A stretch of DNA of 64,000 nt from QHWK01 sp035315685 (GCA_035315685.1 DATFXR010000095.1:10021-74020), one strand, 5' to 3'. Positions 17,675 to 25,178 are shown, counted from the first letter of the stretch. Translations and numbers: made by a program. The notes: generated by a model not told the origin, from the letters alone.

Positions 17675-17878
17675 TCATCGCGGCCGGAACAATCCTCCGA
17701 CGAAGACCGCCACGCCGAGCAGTCCAATCACGATGCCGGCCGGCAGCAGCACGATGGTGGCGGTCATCCCGAGGCCGACCATCATCATGACGAAGCCGAT
17801 GGTGACCGCCGCGAACCGGCCGAACGCCCGGCGTGCGATGCCAGCGGCTCGATCGAATGAGCGCGAATGTGAGGTCAT
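17675..17878 (-). CDS. Small two-helix membrane protein, hypothetical
   Basis: A 67-residue protein: a charged N-terminus (TSHSRSFDRAAGIARRAFGR) followed by two hydrophobic helices (FAAVTIGFVMMMVGLGMTAT; LLPAGIVIGLLGVAVFVGG). Start is taken at ATG 17878; the ribosome site is weak. It lies 85 bases upstream of the Clp gene and may be co-transcribed. No family recognised. Confidence 0.6.
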   Translation of the reverse strand: MTSHSRSFDRAAGIARRAFGRFAAVTIGFVMMMVGLGMTATIVLLPAGIVIGLLGVAVFVGGLFRPR

Positions 17879-18102
17879 GCCGAGGCCTGCAGCAAACCGC
17901 GTGCTCGCCGCGCCGCTCGCTTCTATGAAGGAATCGCCCTGGCAACGTGCCAATCAGTTATCACCTGCCTGCTGACTGGCATGGCGTGCTGCCCATCGAT
18001 CGACAGGCGTCGCGAAAGAGCATTCATACCGGCCCAGTTCGCGCGGGATTCAGCCGGCACCCTCCTTGCCTTGCAGTCCGCCAGTGCAGGAAGGAGCGAG
18101 CC

Positions 18103-18243
18103 ATGACGACCGAAGACAACGCGTCGGCCCTTCGAATCAGCAACTGGACGCTGGCAACAGGCACCAAGGCTGGCGCCCGCCATGTCTATCCGGCGACACC
18201 GATGCCTGAGCAGAAGCACTCGGAGCCGGTGGCCCGATCATGA
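18103..18243 (+). CDS. 46-residue hypothetical protein, coupled to the next gene
   Basis: ATG 18103 follows a strong ribosome site (GGAAGGAG, 6 bases). The product, TTEDNASALRISNWTLATG onward, is polar with no domain. Its TGA overlaps the next ATG as ATGA (18240-18243), which supports translation of both. Function unknown. Confidence 0.55.
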   Translation: MTTEDNASALRISNWTLATGTKAGARHVYPATPMPEQKHSEPVARS

Positions 18244-18587
18244 CCGGATCGCTTCGCAGCCTCGTCGCCGTCAGTGCCGATGCGCAGCGAGAGGACCTGA
18301 TCGACGCGCTCACGATCGATGCGAACGATTACGACATCGTGTTCGTGGAGTCGCTCGCGTCTGCATCCGCCCGCATCCGGCTTGCAGCGCCCGAGCTCGT
18401 CATCGTCGTGCTCGATATCGACGACGCGTGCGCGTGCCAGCAGCAGGCGCTCGTGCAGCTGGAGTGTGAGCGGCTGATGATTCCGGTGGTCACGTGCGCG
18501 GGCAGAACCCCGCGCGGCGAGATCGACGAGCTGATCCCGGTGGATCTGCAAGCGGCTTACCGGCGCGCCGCCCTGCCGATGAACTGA
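18240..18587 (+). CDS. Degenerate receiver-like protein
   Basis: A 115-residue protein whose strand pattern fits a CheY-like fold: LRSLVAVSADAQREDLIDAL, YDIVFVESLASASARIR, PELVIVVLDIDDA, MIPVVTCAG. An Asp stands where the phospho-acceptor would be (VVLDID). The N-terminal acidic pair is replaced by SAD, and the conserved Lys near the end is missing. It is probably a pseudo-receiver used for protein contact, if the fold guess is right. It is translationally coupled to the 46-residue protein. Confidence 0.6.
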   Translation: MTGSLRSLVAVSADAQREDLIDALTIDANDYDIVFVESLASASARIRLAAPELVIVVLDIDDACACQQQALVQLECERLMIPVVTCAGRTPRGEIDELIPVDLQAAYRRAALPMN

Positions 18588-18608
18588 GTCTGGACGAAGA
18601 CGAGATTC

Positions 18609-18800
18609 ATGACCTTGATCTCGACCGACGATGAGGTGCGGACACTCCGCGGCCTGTTGCACGACTACCTGCCGGGCCTGAAGTTCGAGGCCGCGCGCAG
18701 TGAAGGGCGTGAAATCCGGCACGCCCTCATCCAGCGTCAGACGCTGTGCGAACGTCTGCTCGACGAGCTCATTCACGGGTCAACCGGATCGATCCAATGA
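18609..18800 (+). CDS. 63-residue helical hypothetical protein
   Basis: The sequence TLISTDDEVRTLRGLLHDYLPGLK then RSEGREIRHALIQRQTLCERLLDEL reads as two amphipathic helices. It follows the receiver-like gene by 21 bases in the same direction. It has no known domain. The regular helix pattern and codon use look coding. Confidence 0.55.
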   Translation: MTLISTDDEVRTLRGLLHDYLPGLKFEAARSEGREIRHALIQRQTLCERLLDELIHGSTGSIQ

Positions 18801-18924
18801 TTCTGTGGACGCTCGCGCTCGCGGACCGCGCCGCCCGGGTCGTTGCAGCCCAACCCGCGGCGATCACCGATCTTGCTGATTCAGTCATGCGGCTCGGATC
18901 GCCGCTCATTTGAAGGACCGTGTC

Positions 18925-19812
18925 ATGGAACAGCATCACATCGCCGACGCGACCTACGGCGACGGCGAACCGCACGATCGCGTGAGCTACCTGGAGGCCA
19001 AACTGATCCTGAAGCCGGATCGATTCACTTCGATTGACGGGTTTCATTACTTCAGCACCCTCATGCAACGAGCCGCCCGTGCGCTCGATGTGGGATTCAC
19101 CGATCGCACCCGCAGGCGACGGCCGCGGATCCGGGAAATCGTCTTCGGCGATACGCGTGACATGCGGCTCTATCGCCATGCCTTCATCCTGCGGCGGCGG
19201 ATCGACTACGTCGATGGCTTCCCCGTGGGCGATCCCGAAATCGTGTTCAAGTTCCGGCACCCGGACCAACGCCAGGCCGCGAGCGTGGACGTGCGGCCCA
19301 ACCTCGCCGGCGCCTATCGAATCAAGTTCAAGGCGGAGGTGCTCCCGTTGAAACGTGAGATCGGCGGCTACCGCACGCTGTATTCACATTCCTGCGTCTT
19401 CGGGCTCAGTCAGGTGCACGACGCGGATAAGACTGCCATGGCGACGCTGTCGCGCGTGTTTCCGGCTCTGGCGGTCGTGAAGAAATCGAACGCTGAAACG
19501 ATCAGCCTGGTGAACCAGGCGATCGTCGAAGAGATACTCCTCGAACTTGGCGAGCTCGATTTCGGAAAGGGCCTCGTGGCCAGAAGCACGATCGCGCTCT
19601 GGCGTACCCGGCGTGAGCATCTGCCCCTCGTCGGCGAGTTCTCCTACCAGGCGAAATTCGATCGGGGCCGTGTCGGCAAAAAAGCCCGGAGGCGATGCGA
19701 GCAGTTCTTCGTCACGCTCCAGCAGGACGCACGGGATTGGATCTCGCTCGGGACGACCAAGACAGGGATCGTGTATGGCCTCAACGGCAATCGACTCCGA
19801 AGCTCCGAGTAA
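18925..19812 (+). CDS. CYTH-like (triphosphate-tunnel) protein, candidate
   Basis: A 295-residue cytosolic protein not securely assigned. Charged strands are spaced as in CYTH/VTC tunnel folds: LEAKLIL with Glu24 and Lys26 near the start, ILRRRID (Arg90-92), EIVFKFRH (Lys109), RIKFKAEVL (Lys134, Lys136, Glu138) and GEFSYQAKFDR near 235-245. These alternating acidic and basic residues facing one way suggest binding of a triphosphate or polyphosphate with metal. This is inference from pattern only. ATG 18925 has AAGGA 7 bases upstream and is preferred to TTG 18910. The 3' end overlaps the chromate transporter start by 38 bases. Confidence 0.6.
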   Translation: MEQHHIADATYGDGEPHDRVSYLEAKLILKPDRFTSIDGFHYFSTLMQRAARALDVGFTDRTRRRRPRIREIVFGDTRDMRLYRHAFILRRRIDYVDGFPVGDPEIVFKFRHPDQRQAASVDVRPNLAGAYRIKFKAEVLPLKREIGGYRTLYSHSCVFGLSQVHDADKTAMATLSRVFPALAVVKKSNAETISLVNQAIVEEILLELGELDFGKGLVARSTIALWRTRREHLPLVGEFSYQAKFDRGRVGKKARRRCEQFFVTLQQDARDWISLGTTKTGIVYGLNGNRLRSSE

Positions 19813-20371
19813 GCGGACGGCACCAACGGCGTCGGTGATGGAGATCTTCAACGGATTCCTGCTGATCGGCGCCACCAGCTTCGGCAACATCGTGCCGTAC
19901 CTGCGCGACGGCCTCGTGACCAAGCGCGGGTGGATCGACGACAACGGCTTCATCGAGTTGATGTCGATCAGCGAAACGCTGCCCGGGCTGAACGCGACGA
20001 ACATCGCGGTCCTTCTCGGCGACCGTTTGCAGGGCGTTGCCGGATCGATCGCCGCCCTGGTCGGCGTCTGCCTGCCCGGGGCCGTCGTCATGTACCTGGC
20101 AGGGATCGCGTACCACATCCACGGCGATCGGCCGTTCGTGACCGCGATGCTGAAAGGCGTTGCCGCCGCGTCGACCGGTCTCGTTCTCGCGACGATCGTT
20201 CAGCTTGGACAGAAGTCACTCACCGGCATCGCCGACTTCGTCTTGGTCGTCGTCACCGTCGTCGCCGTGAACCGGCTGCATCTGTCGGTTCCGTACGCCC
20301 TGCTCGGCGTCGGTTCGGTCGCGATCCTCTGGTATCGCCCGCGAAACGAAACGAGCACCCGCCGCAGCTGA
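19775..20371 (+). CDS. CHR-family chromate transporter, N-terminal-type half
   Basis: A 198-residue membrane protein with the CHR signature FNGFLLIGATSFGNIVPYLRDGLV, then ELMSISETLPGLNATNIAVLLGDRLQGVAGSIAALVGVCLPGAVV. It is one half of a short-chain CHR pair; the other half follows at once. Such pairs export chromate or related oxyanions as heterodimers. The ATG at 19775 has AGGG 7 bases upstream and lies inside the CYTH-like gene, suggesting coupled expression; an internal ATG at 19838 lacks a ribosome site. Its stop overlaps the next ATG (TGATG). Confidence 0.83.
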   Translation: MASTAIDSEAPSKRTAPTASVMEIFNGFLLIGATSFGNIVPYLRDGLVTKRGWIDDNGFIELMSISETLPGLNATNIAVLLGDRLQGVAGSIAALVGVCLPGAVVMYLAGIAYHIHGDRPFVTAMLKGVAAASTGLVLATIVQLGQKSLTGIADFVLVVVTVVAVNRLHLSVPYALLGVGSVAILWYRPRNETSTRRS

Positions 20372-20898
20372 TGAAGCAACTTCCCGCTCTCGCGCGCGTC
20401 TTCGCATACGTCTCCTTCCTGACCGTGGGCGGAGGCATGGCGGCATTTCCTGAGCTGAAAACGCTCACCGTCGACGTGCACCAATGGCTCACCATCCAGC
20501 AGCTGATTCATCTGTACAGCGTCGGACAACTGGCTCCGGGTCCGAAGATGATGATGATTGTGCCGATCGGAGCGTGGGTAGCCGGCGTGGCGGGCGCCGT
20601 TGTTGTCTTGCTCGCCTTTTACGGGCCGACCGCGCTCCTGACGCTGATCGTCGGACGCGTCTGGAACCGACTCGCCGAGTGGCCGTGGCGGACGTCGATC
20701 CAGAAAGGCCTCGCGCCGGTCTCGATTGGATTGCTGCTGGCCGGTAGCTTGACGATGGCGAAGGGGGCGGTCACCAACTGGATGACTGCCCTCATCGCGC
20801 TGGCTGCGCTGGTGATCCTGCTCCGACGGCCGGTGAACCCGGCGATACTGGTCCTGGGAGGCGCCGTCGTCGGTGTTCTCCTCTTCCGAATCAGCTAA
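20371..20898 (+). CDS. CHR-family chromate transporter, C-terminal-type half
   Basis: A 175-residue membrane protein with the CHR pattern: FAYVSFLTVGGGMAAFPELK, HLYSVGQLAPGPKMMMIVPIGAWVAG, then GPTALLTLIVGRVWNRL and SIQKGLAPVSIGLLLAGSL. It partners the preceding half; the start shares a base with that gene's stop. Expression of the two halves in one stoichiometry is likely. No ChrB or other chromate gene is near. Confidence 0.83.
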   Translation: MKQLPALARVFAYVSFLTVGGGMAAFPELKTLTVDVHQWLTIQQLIHLYSVGQLAPGPKMMMIVPIGAWVAGVAGAVVVLLAFYGPTALLTLIVGRVWNRLAEWPWRTSIQKGLAPVSIGLLLAGSLTMAKGAVTNWMTALIALAALVILLRRPVNPAILVLGGAVVGVLLFRIS

Positions 20899-20941
20899 TC
20901 TGTCGCGCGTGAAAGCCGCAGGTCGCATCAACTGCGCCGAT

Positions 20942-21238
20942 TCATCGTGTTCGCTCCAGGAGACCACGTCTGTGTGCAGCGGCGACGGCTTCGGCCGGCG
21001 TCGCCGCGCCCATCGCTGCAAAGAGTTTCACCAGCTGTGCTTCGATCTCGCGCGCGCTGATTCCTAGGCCCAGGGCAACGTCATCGTTCGAGTGTCCGGC
21101 CGCCAACAGCCGCAGGGCTTCTCGGTCCGACGGGGTAATCTGCAGAATCTGACTGGCTTCTGTCACCGTCGGCCAGTTCTCGTCGACGGCGGAAACGCCG
21201 TCGTCCACATCGTGTGTCAGCATGCGGATCTGTTCCAT
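20942..21238 (-). CDS. Stand-alone LuxR-type HTH protein
   Basis: A 98-residue protein with a polar N-terminus and a C-terminal LuxR/GerE-like HTH: QITPSDREALRLLAAGHSNDDVALGLGISAREIEAQLVKLFAAMG, followed by TPAEAVAAAHRRGLL. No receiver or sensor domain. Last gene of the VOC-ArsR-AHSA1 operon; ATG 21238 overlaps the AHSA1 stop (TGATG). A second protein of the same design is at 54757-55071. Confidence 0.75.
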   Translation of the reverse strand: MEQIRMLTHDVDDGVSAVDENWPTVTEASQILQITPSDREALRLLAAGHSNDDVALGLGISAREIEAQLVKLFAAMGAATPAEAVAAAHRRGLLERTR

Positions 21239-21693
21239 CACCTTCGCCCTGTCTGAAGCCGGTAAGTAGTGAAGAGATCACCCCACCATAGGCCGAGCCA
21301 ATCTCGGAACGCCTGGCCATCGCGTTCCGGCTTCCACCCACGGTGCTCGAGCGTGACCTCGGTTCCCCTGGTCACGCGCGCAAACGTCACCTCGACTTCC
21401 GTGCGGTCGGTCGGATCGAAGGGACCGCTCCGCCACTCGAAGACCAGGCGCTCGCCAGGTTGCCAGACGAGGATCGTGCCGATCTCGGCGCTCTCACCGC
21501 CGGGAAACTCCTCGAGCACTCGCGCACCGTTGGGGGCTTCAAATCGAACCGTCCCCGGCACCGAGGACGAAATCCGGAACCGCGGATCGCGTCGCCACCA
21601 CAGCGCAGTTTCTCGCGTGAAGACTTCGAACGCGTCCGCAGGGTCGGTCGCAACGATCGTCGAGACTCGGACGCGCGGCCTGCTGTCATGCAC
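21238..21693 (-). CDS. SRPBCC / AHSA1-family protein
   Basis: A 151-residue START-like protein: VRVSTIVATDPADAFEVFTRETALWW at the N-terminus, EIGTILVWQPGERLVFEWR in the core, and TEVTLEHRGWKPERDGQAF leading to the C-terminal helix WLGLWWGDLFTTYRL. AHSA1-like proteins often pair with ArsR repressors and are thought to bind hydrophobic ligands. Start GTG 21693 has GAGG 7 bases upstream and overlaps the ArsR gene by 8 bases. Confidence 0.85.
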   Translation of the reverse strand: MHDSRPRVRVSTIVATDPADAFEVFTRETALWWRRDPRFRISSSVPGTVRFEAPNGARVLEEFPGGESAEIGTILVWQPGERLVFEWRSGPFDPTDRTEVEVTFARVTRGTEVTLEHRGWKPERDGQAFRDWLGLWWGDLFTTYRLQTGRR

Positions 21694-22069
21694 GGCGCCG
21701 CCTCGCAGGTGGTTGAGCCTGGCCAGCCCGCGTCCGCTCCGTATACGCTTTGAAGGCGTCGAGCTGCCCGGCCCAGAACCGTTCGACTTCAGCCAGCCAG
21801 CCGTGCAACTCCGCGAACGGTTCGGGGCGCAGACGAAAGACACGCAGCCGAGCGTCTTCTTCGACATACGTGGCCTCAACGAGGCCGGTTCGGTGCAGCA
21901 GCCGGAGATGCCGGCTCGTGGCCGGTGCGCTCATGCCCAGTCCTGCGGCAATCTCACCGGCGCGCTTCGGTTCGCCTCGCAGCAGCTCGACGACGCGGCG
22001 ACGTGTCGGGTCGGCCAACGCGGCGAACGTCCTGTCGATGTCGGTGCGCGCCAACGCGCTCGACGGCAT
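21686..22069 (-). CDS. ArsR-family transcriptional repressor
   Basis: A 127-residue winged-helix regulator: FAALADPTRRRVVELLRGEPKRAGEIAAGLGMSAPATSRHLRLLHRTGLVE with the wing VEEDARLRVFRLRPEPF. It lacks the Cys pairs of metal-sensing ArsR and belongs with those linked to AHSA1 genes. Its ATG follows the VOC stop directly (TAAATG). It probably represses its own operon through the palindrome at 22480-22491. Confidence 0.88.
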   Translation of the reverse strand: MPSSALARTDIDRTFAALADPTRRRVVELLRGEPKRAGEIAAGLGMSAPATSRHLRLLHRTGLVEATYVEEDARLRVFRLRPEPFAELHGWLAEVERFWAGQLDAFKAYTERTRAGQAQPPARRRRA

Positions 22070-22453
22070 TTACCACTGCTCCGGCTGCGCGAAGATCCAT
22101 CGATGCCCTTCAGGATCGATCGCGCGATACATCCGCGTGCCATCTCGATTGGCCGGCTCCGACGTCACCGTTGCGCCGTTGGTCCGGGCCCGCGCGAAAT
22201 GGGCGTCGACATCGTCGACCGTGCAGTAGGTCTGCCCATGCACGTCGGGGAGGCCGAGCGGGCTCCGGCCAAACCCGTCGAACTCCGACGCGAGCATGAC
22301 CGTACCGTCGCCGCAGGTGAGTTCGGCATGGCCGATGCGGCCGTCGTCCATTGGAAACCGGGATTTCTCGACGAATCCGAATGCACTTGTCAGGAAATCG
22401 ATCGCAGCCGGGGCGTCACGGTAGATGAGATAGGGCGTCACGTGGTCTGGCAT
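22070..22453 (-). CDS. VOC-family (glyoxalase/bleomycin-resistance-like) protein
   Basis: A 127-residue protein of the PhnB-like VOC type: HVTPYLIYRDAPAAIDFLTSAFGFVE, GRIGHAELTCGDGTVMLAS, YCTVDDVDAHFARARTNGATV, and PEGHRWIFAQPEQW at the end, the usual PhnB-type finish. The substrate is unknown. ATG 22453 has AAGGAG 7 bases upstream. First gene of the operon running to the LuxR-HTH gene. Confidence 0.87.
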   Translation of the reverse strand: MPDHVTPYLIYRDAPAAIDFLTSAFGFVEKSRFPMDDGRIGHAELTCGDGTVMLASEFDGFGRSPLGLPDVHGQTYCTVDDVDAHFARARTNGATVTSEPANRDGTRMYRAIDPEGHRWIFAQPEQW

Positions 22454-22479
22454 CTTCAATCTCCTTGCTTTCAGACGAA

Positions 22480-22491
22480 ATAGTTAACTAT
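22480..22491. promoter_or_regulatory. Palindromic operator candidate of the VOC-ArsR operon
   Basis: ATAGTTAACTAT is a perfect 12-bp palindrome, AT-rich against a GC-rich background, 26 bases upstream of the VOC ATG. Position and symmetry suit an ArsR dimer site acting by autorepression. Confidence 0.5.
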
Positions 22492-22613
22492 ATGGTGAAT
22501 GATTGTCAAGTAGCTGCCGGCAGCACACGCCGTGAATCGTGTGGGTGCCAGGACAGCGGCGGGCCAGGGAAGTCGGTCACCGGTTAGCCAAGCAATATGT
22601 AGTGACAATAAGT

Positions 22614-22628
22614 TTAGTGTTACACTAA
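22614..22628. promoter_or_regulatory. Operator and -10 of the SRPBCC-TetR operon (leaderless)
   Basis: TTAGTGT-T-ACACTAA is a perfect 7-1-7 inverted repeat ending 4 bases before the ATG at 22633. Within it TACACT (22621-22626) can act as a -10; the ATG then follows after exactly 6 bases, which predicts a transcript starting at or within a base of the ATG. No Shine-Dalgarno and no good -35 are seen. It is the probable site of the TetR regulator encoded next in the operon. Confidence 0.55.
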
Positions 22629-22632
22629 CAAC

Positions 22633-23082
22633 ATGCGCCTGCATGCTGCAGTCACCGTCCGACGCGTTCCTGAGGACGTCGCGGCCTTCCTTGGAGACCT
22701 ACGCAACATCCCAATGTGGGATCGCGGCGTGGCGGAGGTCCGCGTGCCAGCCAACGCCACGCCCGGCGTAGGCTTCAGGTTCGAAACCCTGTCGCATCCC
22801 GGCGGCGGTGCCGACGACGGCCGCATGGCGTACGAAGTCAGTGCGGTCGGCGCTGAAGGATCCACCGTGCGGCTGACCAGCACCACCGGAAACGCCCGCT
22901 ATTTCAAGGATGCTGCGTGGCACTTCCGACTCGATCCGCTGCCTGAGGGCACGCGCATCGCCTGCGCCGCCGAATTCACGCTGCGCCTGCGCTATCTGTT
23001 CCTCGCGCCTGTTCTGTTTCTGACACGTCGGGCCATCAGGGACGATCTCGAGCGGCTCAAGCATGTACTCGAGGCCGGCTGA
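22633..23082 (+). CDS. SRPBCC-family (polyketide cyclase-like) protein
   Basis: A 149-residue START-like protein: AAVTVRRVPEDVAAFLGDLRNIPMWDRGVAEVRV, then AWHFRLDPLPEGTRIACAAEFTLRLRY and a C-terminal hydrophobic helix with RRAIRDDLERLKHVLE. Likely a ligand-binding or lipid-handling protein; no catalytic residues identified. It overlaps the TetR gene by 20 bases. The ATG sits right against the operator. Confidence 0.78.
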   Translation: MRLHAAVTVRRVPEDVAAFLGDLRNIPMWDRGVAEVRVPANATPGVGFRFETLSHPGGGADDGRMAYEVSAVGAEGSTVRLTSTTGNARYFKDAAWHFRLDPLPEGTRIACAAEFTLRLRYLFLAPVLFLTRRAIRDDLERLKHVLEAG

Positions 23083-23734
23083 CGTGGCGGCCTCTCGCGA
23101 ACTGCCCGCGGAAACCCTGCGAGCGCGCAAGAAGCGTCAGACCCGGGAACACGTCGCTGCGGTGGCCGCTCGCCTCTTCAGGACGCACGGCTACGAGCGC
23201 GTCAGGATGCGTGACATCGCGGAGGCCGCGATTGTCTCAGAGCAAACGGTCTATAACTATTTCCCGACGAAGGAACACCTGATCTTCGATCTCGACCAAG
23301 AGTTCGAGCAGCGACTCGTCAATGTCGTGCGCCGGCGCGAATTGGGAATGACAATCGCCGCCGCAGTGGGGCGCGAGGCGACTCGATTTCTTGGCGACCT
23401 GCTGAAGTCGATGGACAAGCCGACCGGCATTCCCGCATCGGTGGCCCTCGGTGTAGCGTTGCGGCGGGTGTGGATCGATCTGAACGCGCGGGCGGCCGAT
23501 CGTCTGGCCGACGCGCTCCGAGAAGACGCTCACGAGCCCCACAGTCCCGCGGCCGCGGCAATCGCCGCGCGATCCATCGTGGCTGTTTTCGCCGTAACAC
23601 TGGAACAGATTGGCGTAGCCGCGTTGTCGGGCAAGTCTGCTCGCACGATCCGTCGCGAGCTCAGGGCGACGATCGAAAGAGCCGCCGCTGCCGGCACTTT
23701 GGCGCTCGGCCATCGTGGGGTGAAACGCCGATGA
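23063..23734 (+). CDS. TetR-family transcriptional regulator
   Basis: A 223-residue regulator with a classic TetR HTH: KRQTREHVAAVAARLFRTHGYERVRMRDIAEAAIVSEQTVYNYFPTKE. The ligand domain is helical and unassigned. The start could be ATG 23063 or GTG 23084, which has GAGG 9 bases upstream; both keep the HTH. It probably represses the SRPBCC gene and itself through the repeat at 22614. Confidence 0.9.
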   Translation: MYSRPADVAASRELPAETLRARKKRQTREHVAAVAARLFRTHGYERVRMRDIAEAAIVSEQTVYNYFPTKEHLIFDLDQEFEQRLVNVVRRRELGMTIAAAVGREATRFLGDLLKSMDKPTGIPASVALGVALRRVWIDLNARAADRLADALREDAHEPHSPAAAAIAARSIVAVFAVTLEQIGVAALSGKSARTIRRELRATIERAAAAGTLALGHRGVKRR

Positions 23735-23801
23735 CCTCGTCGTTCACCATCTCGATTTGGGCGCCAGGCCCGGATCACGAAGAATGGAAGAGGAGCAATC
23801 G

Positions 23802-24593
23802 GTGAAGGTCAAATGCTTCGGATGTCACGCGCTGATCGAGGGAGACGACTCCGACGCCGTCGTCGACGCTTTCGTAGTCCACGGACAAAAGAACCACACC
23901 TGGTCGTATCCCGAGGACGCGATTCGGACGTACGCCCGCAATTACGCCGATGCGACCGAGCGGCTCACCGGAGGCACGGACCGCCAATCTGAGATCGGCG
24001 ACATCACGGTGCATCCGGTGACCGGGGATCGCGTCAACGACTGGCTCCGGTTCTTCGACCATGACGCCTTCGCGGGCAACCCCGACTGGGCTTCGTGCTA
24101 CTGCCTCGAGCCCCATGTACCGGCGACGCCCGAGCATCCTGAGCGTGCATGGCGCGAGACGCGGGCGACCATGGCCGAGCGGTTTCGGAGCGGCGCCACT
24201 TTCGGGTATCTCGCGTACGTCGACGGCCGAGCCGCCGGGTGGGTCAATGCCTCACTGCGCGCAGACTACGGCCTCTTCCGACATGTCGTTCCCAATGAGT
24301 CCGACTCGACCTCCGTTATCGGAGTCTCGTGCTTCGTCATCGCCCCGCCGTTTCGACGCCACGGGATCGCGTCGGCCCTGCTCGACCGCGTGATTGCAGA
24401 CGCCTCGGTCCGCGGGGCTGTGTGGATCGAGGCCTATCCTCACAATCAACCGGAAGTGAGCGACGCCGCCCATTTCCGCGGACCGCGGTCGATGTACGAC
24501 GCACGCGGATTCGAGGCCATCGAGGTGCGGGACCGTCACACGGTGATGCGCCGGTCGGCTCCTCCTGCTCGGCGACCATCACACGGCCGCTGA
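23802..24593 (+). CDS. GNAT acetyltransferase with N-terminal Cys/His module
   Basis: About 263 residues. The N-terminus KVKCFGCHALIEGDDSDAVVDAFVVHGQKNH resembles small DUF1059-like metal-binding modules (Cys-x2-Cys, later His). The rest is a GNAT domain: FGYLAYVDGRAAGWVNASLR, SVIGVSCFVIAPPFRRHGIASALLDRVIADA with the acetyl-CoA-binding RRHGIAS, and MYDARGFEAIEV. Start GTG 23802 has GAGGAG 6 bases upstream and is chosen over ATG 23784. Acceptor unknown. Confidence 0.82.
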   Translation: MKVKCFGCHALIEGDDSDAVVDAFVVHGQKNHTWSYPEDAIRTYARNYADATERLTGGTDRQSEIGDITVHPVTGDRVNDWLRFFDHDAFAGNPDWASCYCLEPHVPATPEHPERAWRETRATMAERFRSGATFGYLAYVDGRAAGWVNASLRADYGLFRHVVPNESDSTSVIGVSCFVIAPPFRRHGIASALLDRVIADASVRGAVWIEAYPHNQPEVSDAAHFRGPRSMYDARGFEAIEVRDRHTVMRRSAPPARRPSHGR

Positions 24594-24619
24594 ATCCACA
24601 GTTCGCGCGACCGCCCTTT

Positions 24620-25156
24620 TCACGCTCGCACGCCTCGGCTCGCGGCGAAACCCCATACCCCCGCGATGAGACCGACGGCGGCGAGCACGACCAGGTTGGC
24701 CTCTGGTTTCATCGTCATTTGGAACACGAGGCCGAAGAGCAGGACGGTCCGGACCCGTAGCGACGCCCGCCAGAGGCCGGCCTTCAGCTGCATCTGAAGA
24801 CTTACCGGCAACGTGCCGGTGTGCTGGCCGATCGCGGCGCGCGCGCGACTCCGGCTCGGGGCCGTGCTGCCGCCGGCGATGGCAACGATGACCAGCGTTG
24901 GAATCGCCGCCGCAACCCATGGTGCCGTCCACACGCCCAGCGAAGACGCGAGATAGATGCCCGAGAGAAGGACCGCGAGGAGCGAGGGCGCCCCGATTGC
25001 AGGCAGTGCCTTCCAGACGTTCATCCACTCGCGCGCCTGTTCATACGACGTTGCGCGACGTAACGAACGGAGCCCGAGCCACTCAATTGACAGCGCCGCG
25101 AATGCGGCGATCACAGCAGCGACATGAAAGAAGACGGCCAGCCGATGAACGTCCAT
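24620..25156 (-). CDS. Integral membrane protein, DUF2269-like
   Basis: A 178-residue protein with about four helices: VHRLAVFFHVAAVIAAFAALSIEW, PSLLAVLLSGIYLASSLG, PWVAAAIPTLVIVAIAGG, and the C-terminal FQMTMKPEANLVVLAAVGLIAGVWGF. The phrase MTMKPE recurs in DUF2269-type proteins. Function unknown. It is downstream of the SDR gene in the same direction (22-base gap), probably one transcript. Confidence 0.7.
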   Translation of the reverse strand: MDVHRLAVFFHVAAVIAAFAALSIEWLGLRSLRRATSYEQAREWMNVWKALPAIGAPSLLAVLLSGIYLASSLGVWTAPWVAAAIPTLVIVAIAGGSTAPSRSRARAAIGQHTGTLPVSLQMQLKAGLWRASLRVRTVLLFGLVFQMTMKPEANLVVLAAVGLIAGVWGFAASRGVRA

Positions 25157-25178
25157 GATGACACTCCAGGGCGGCGTG

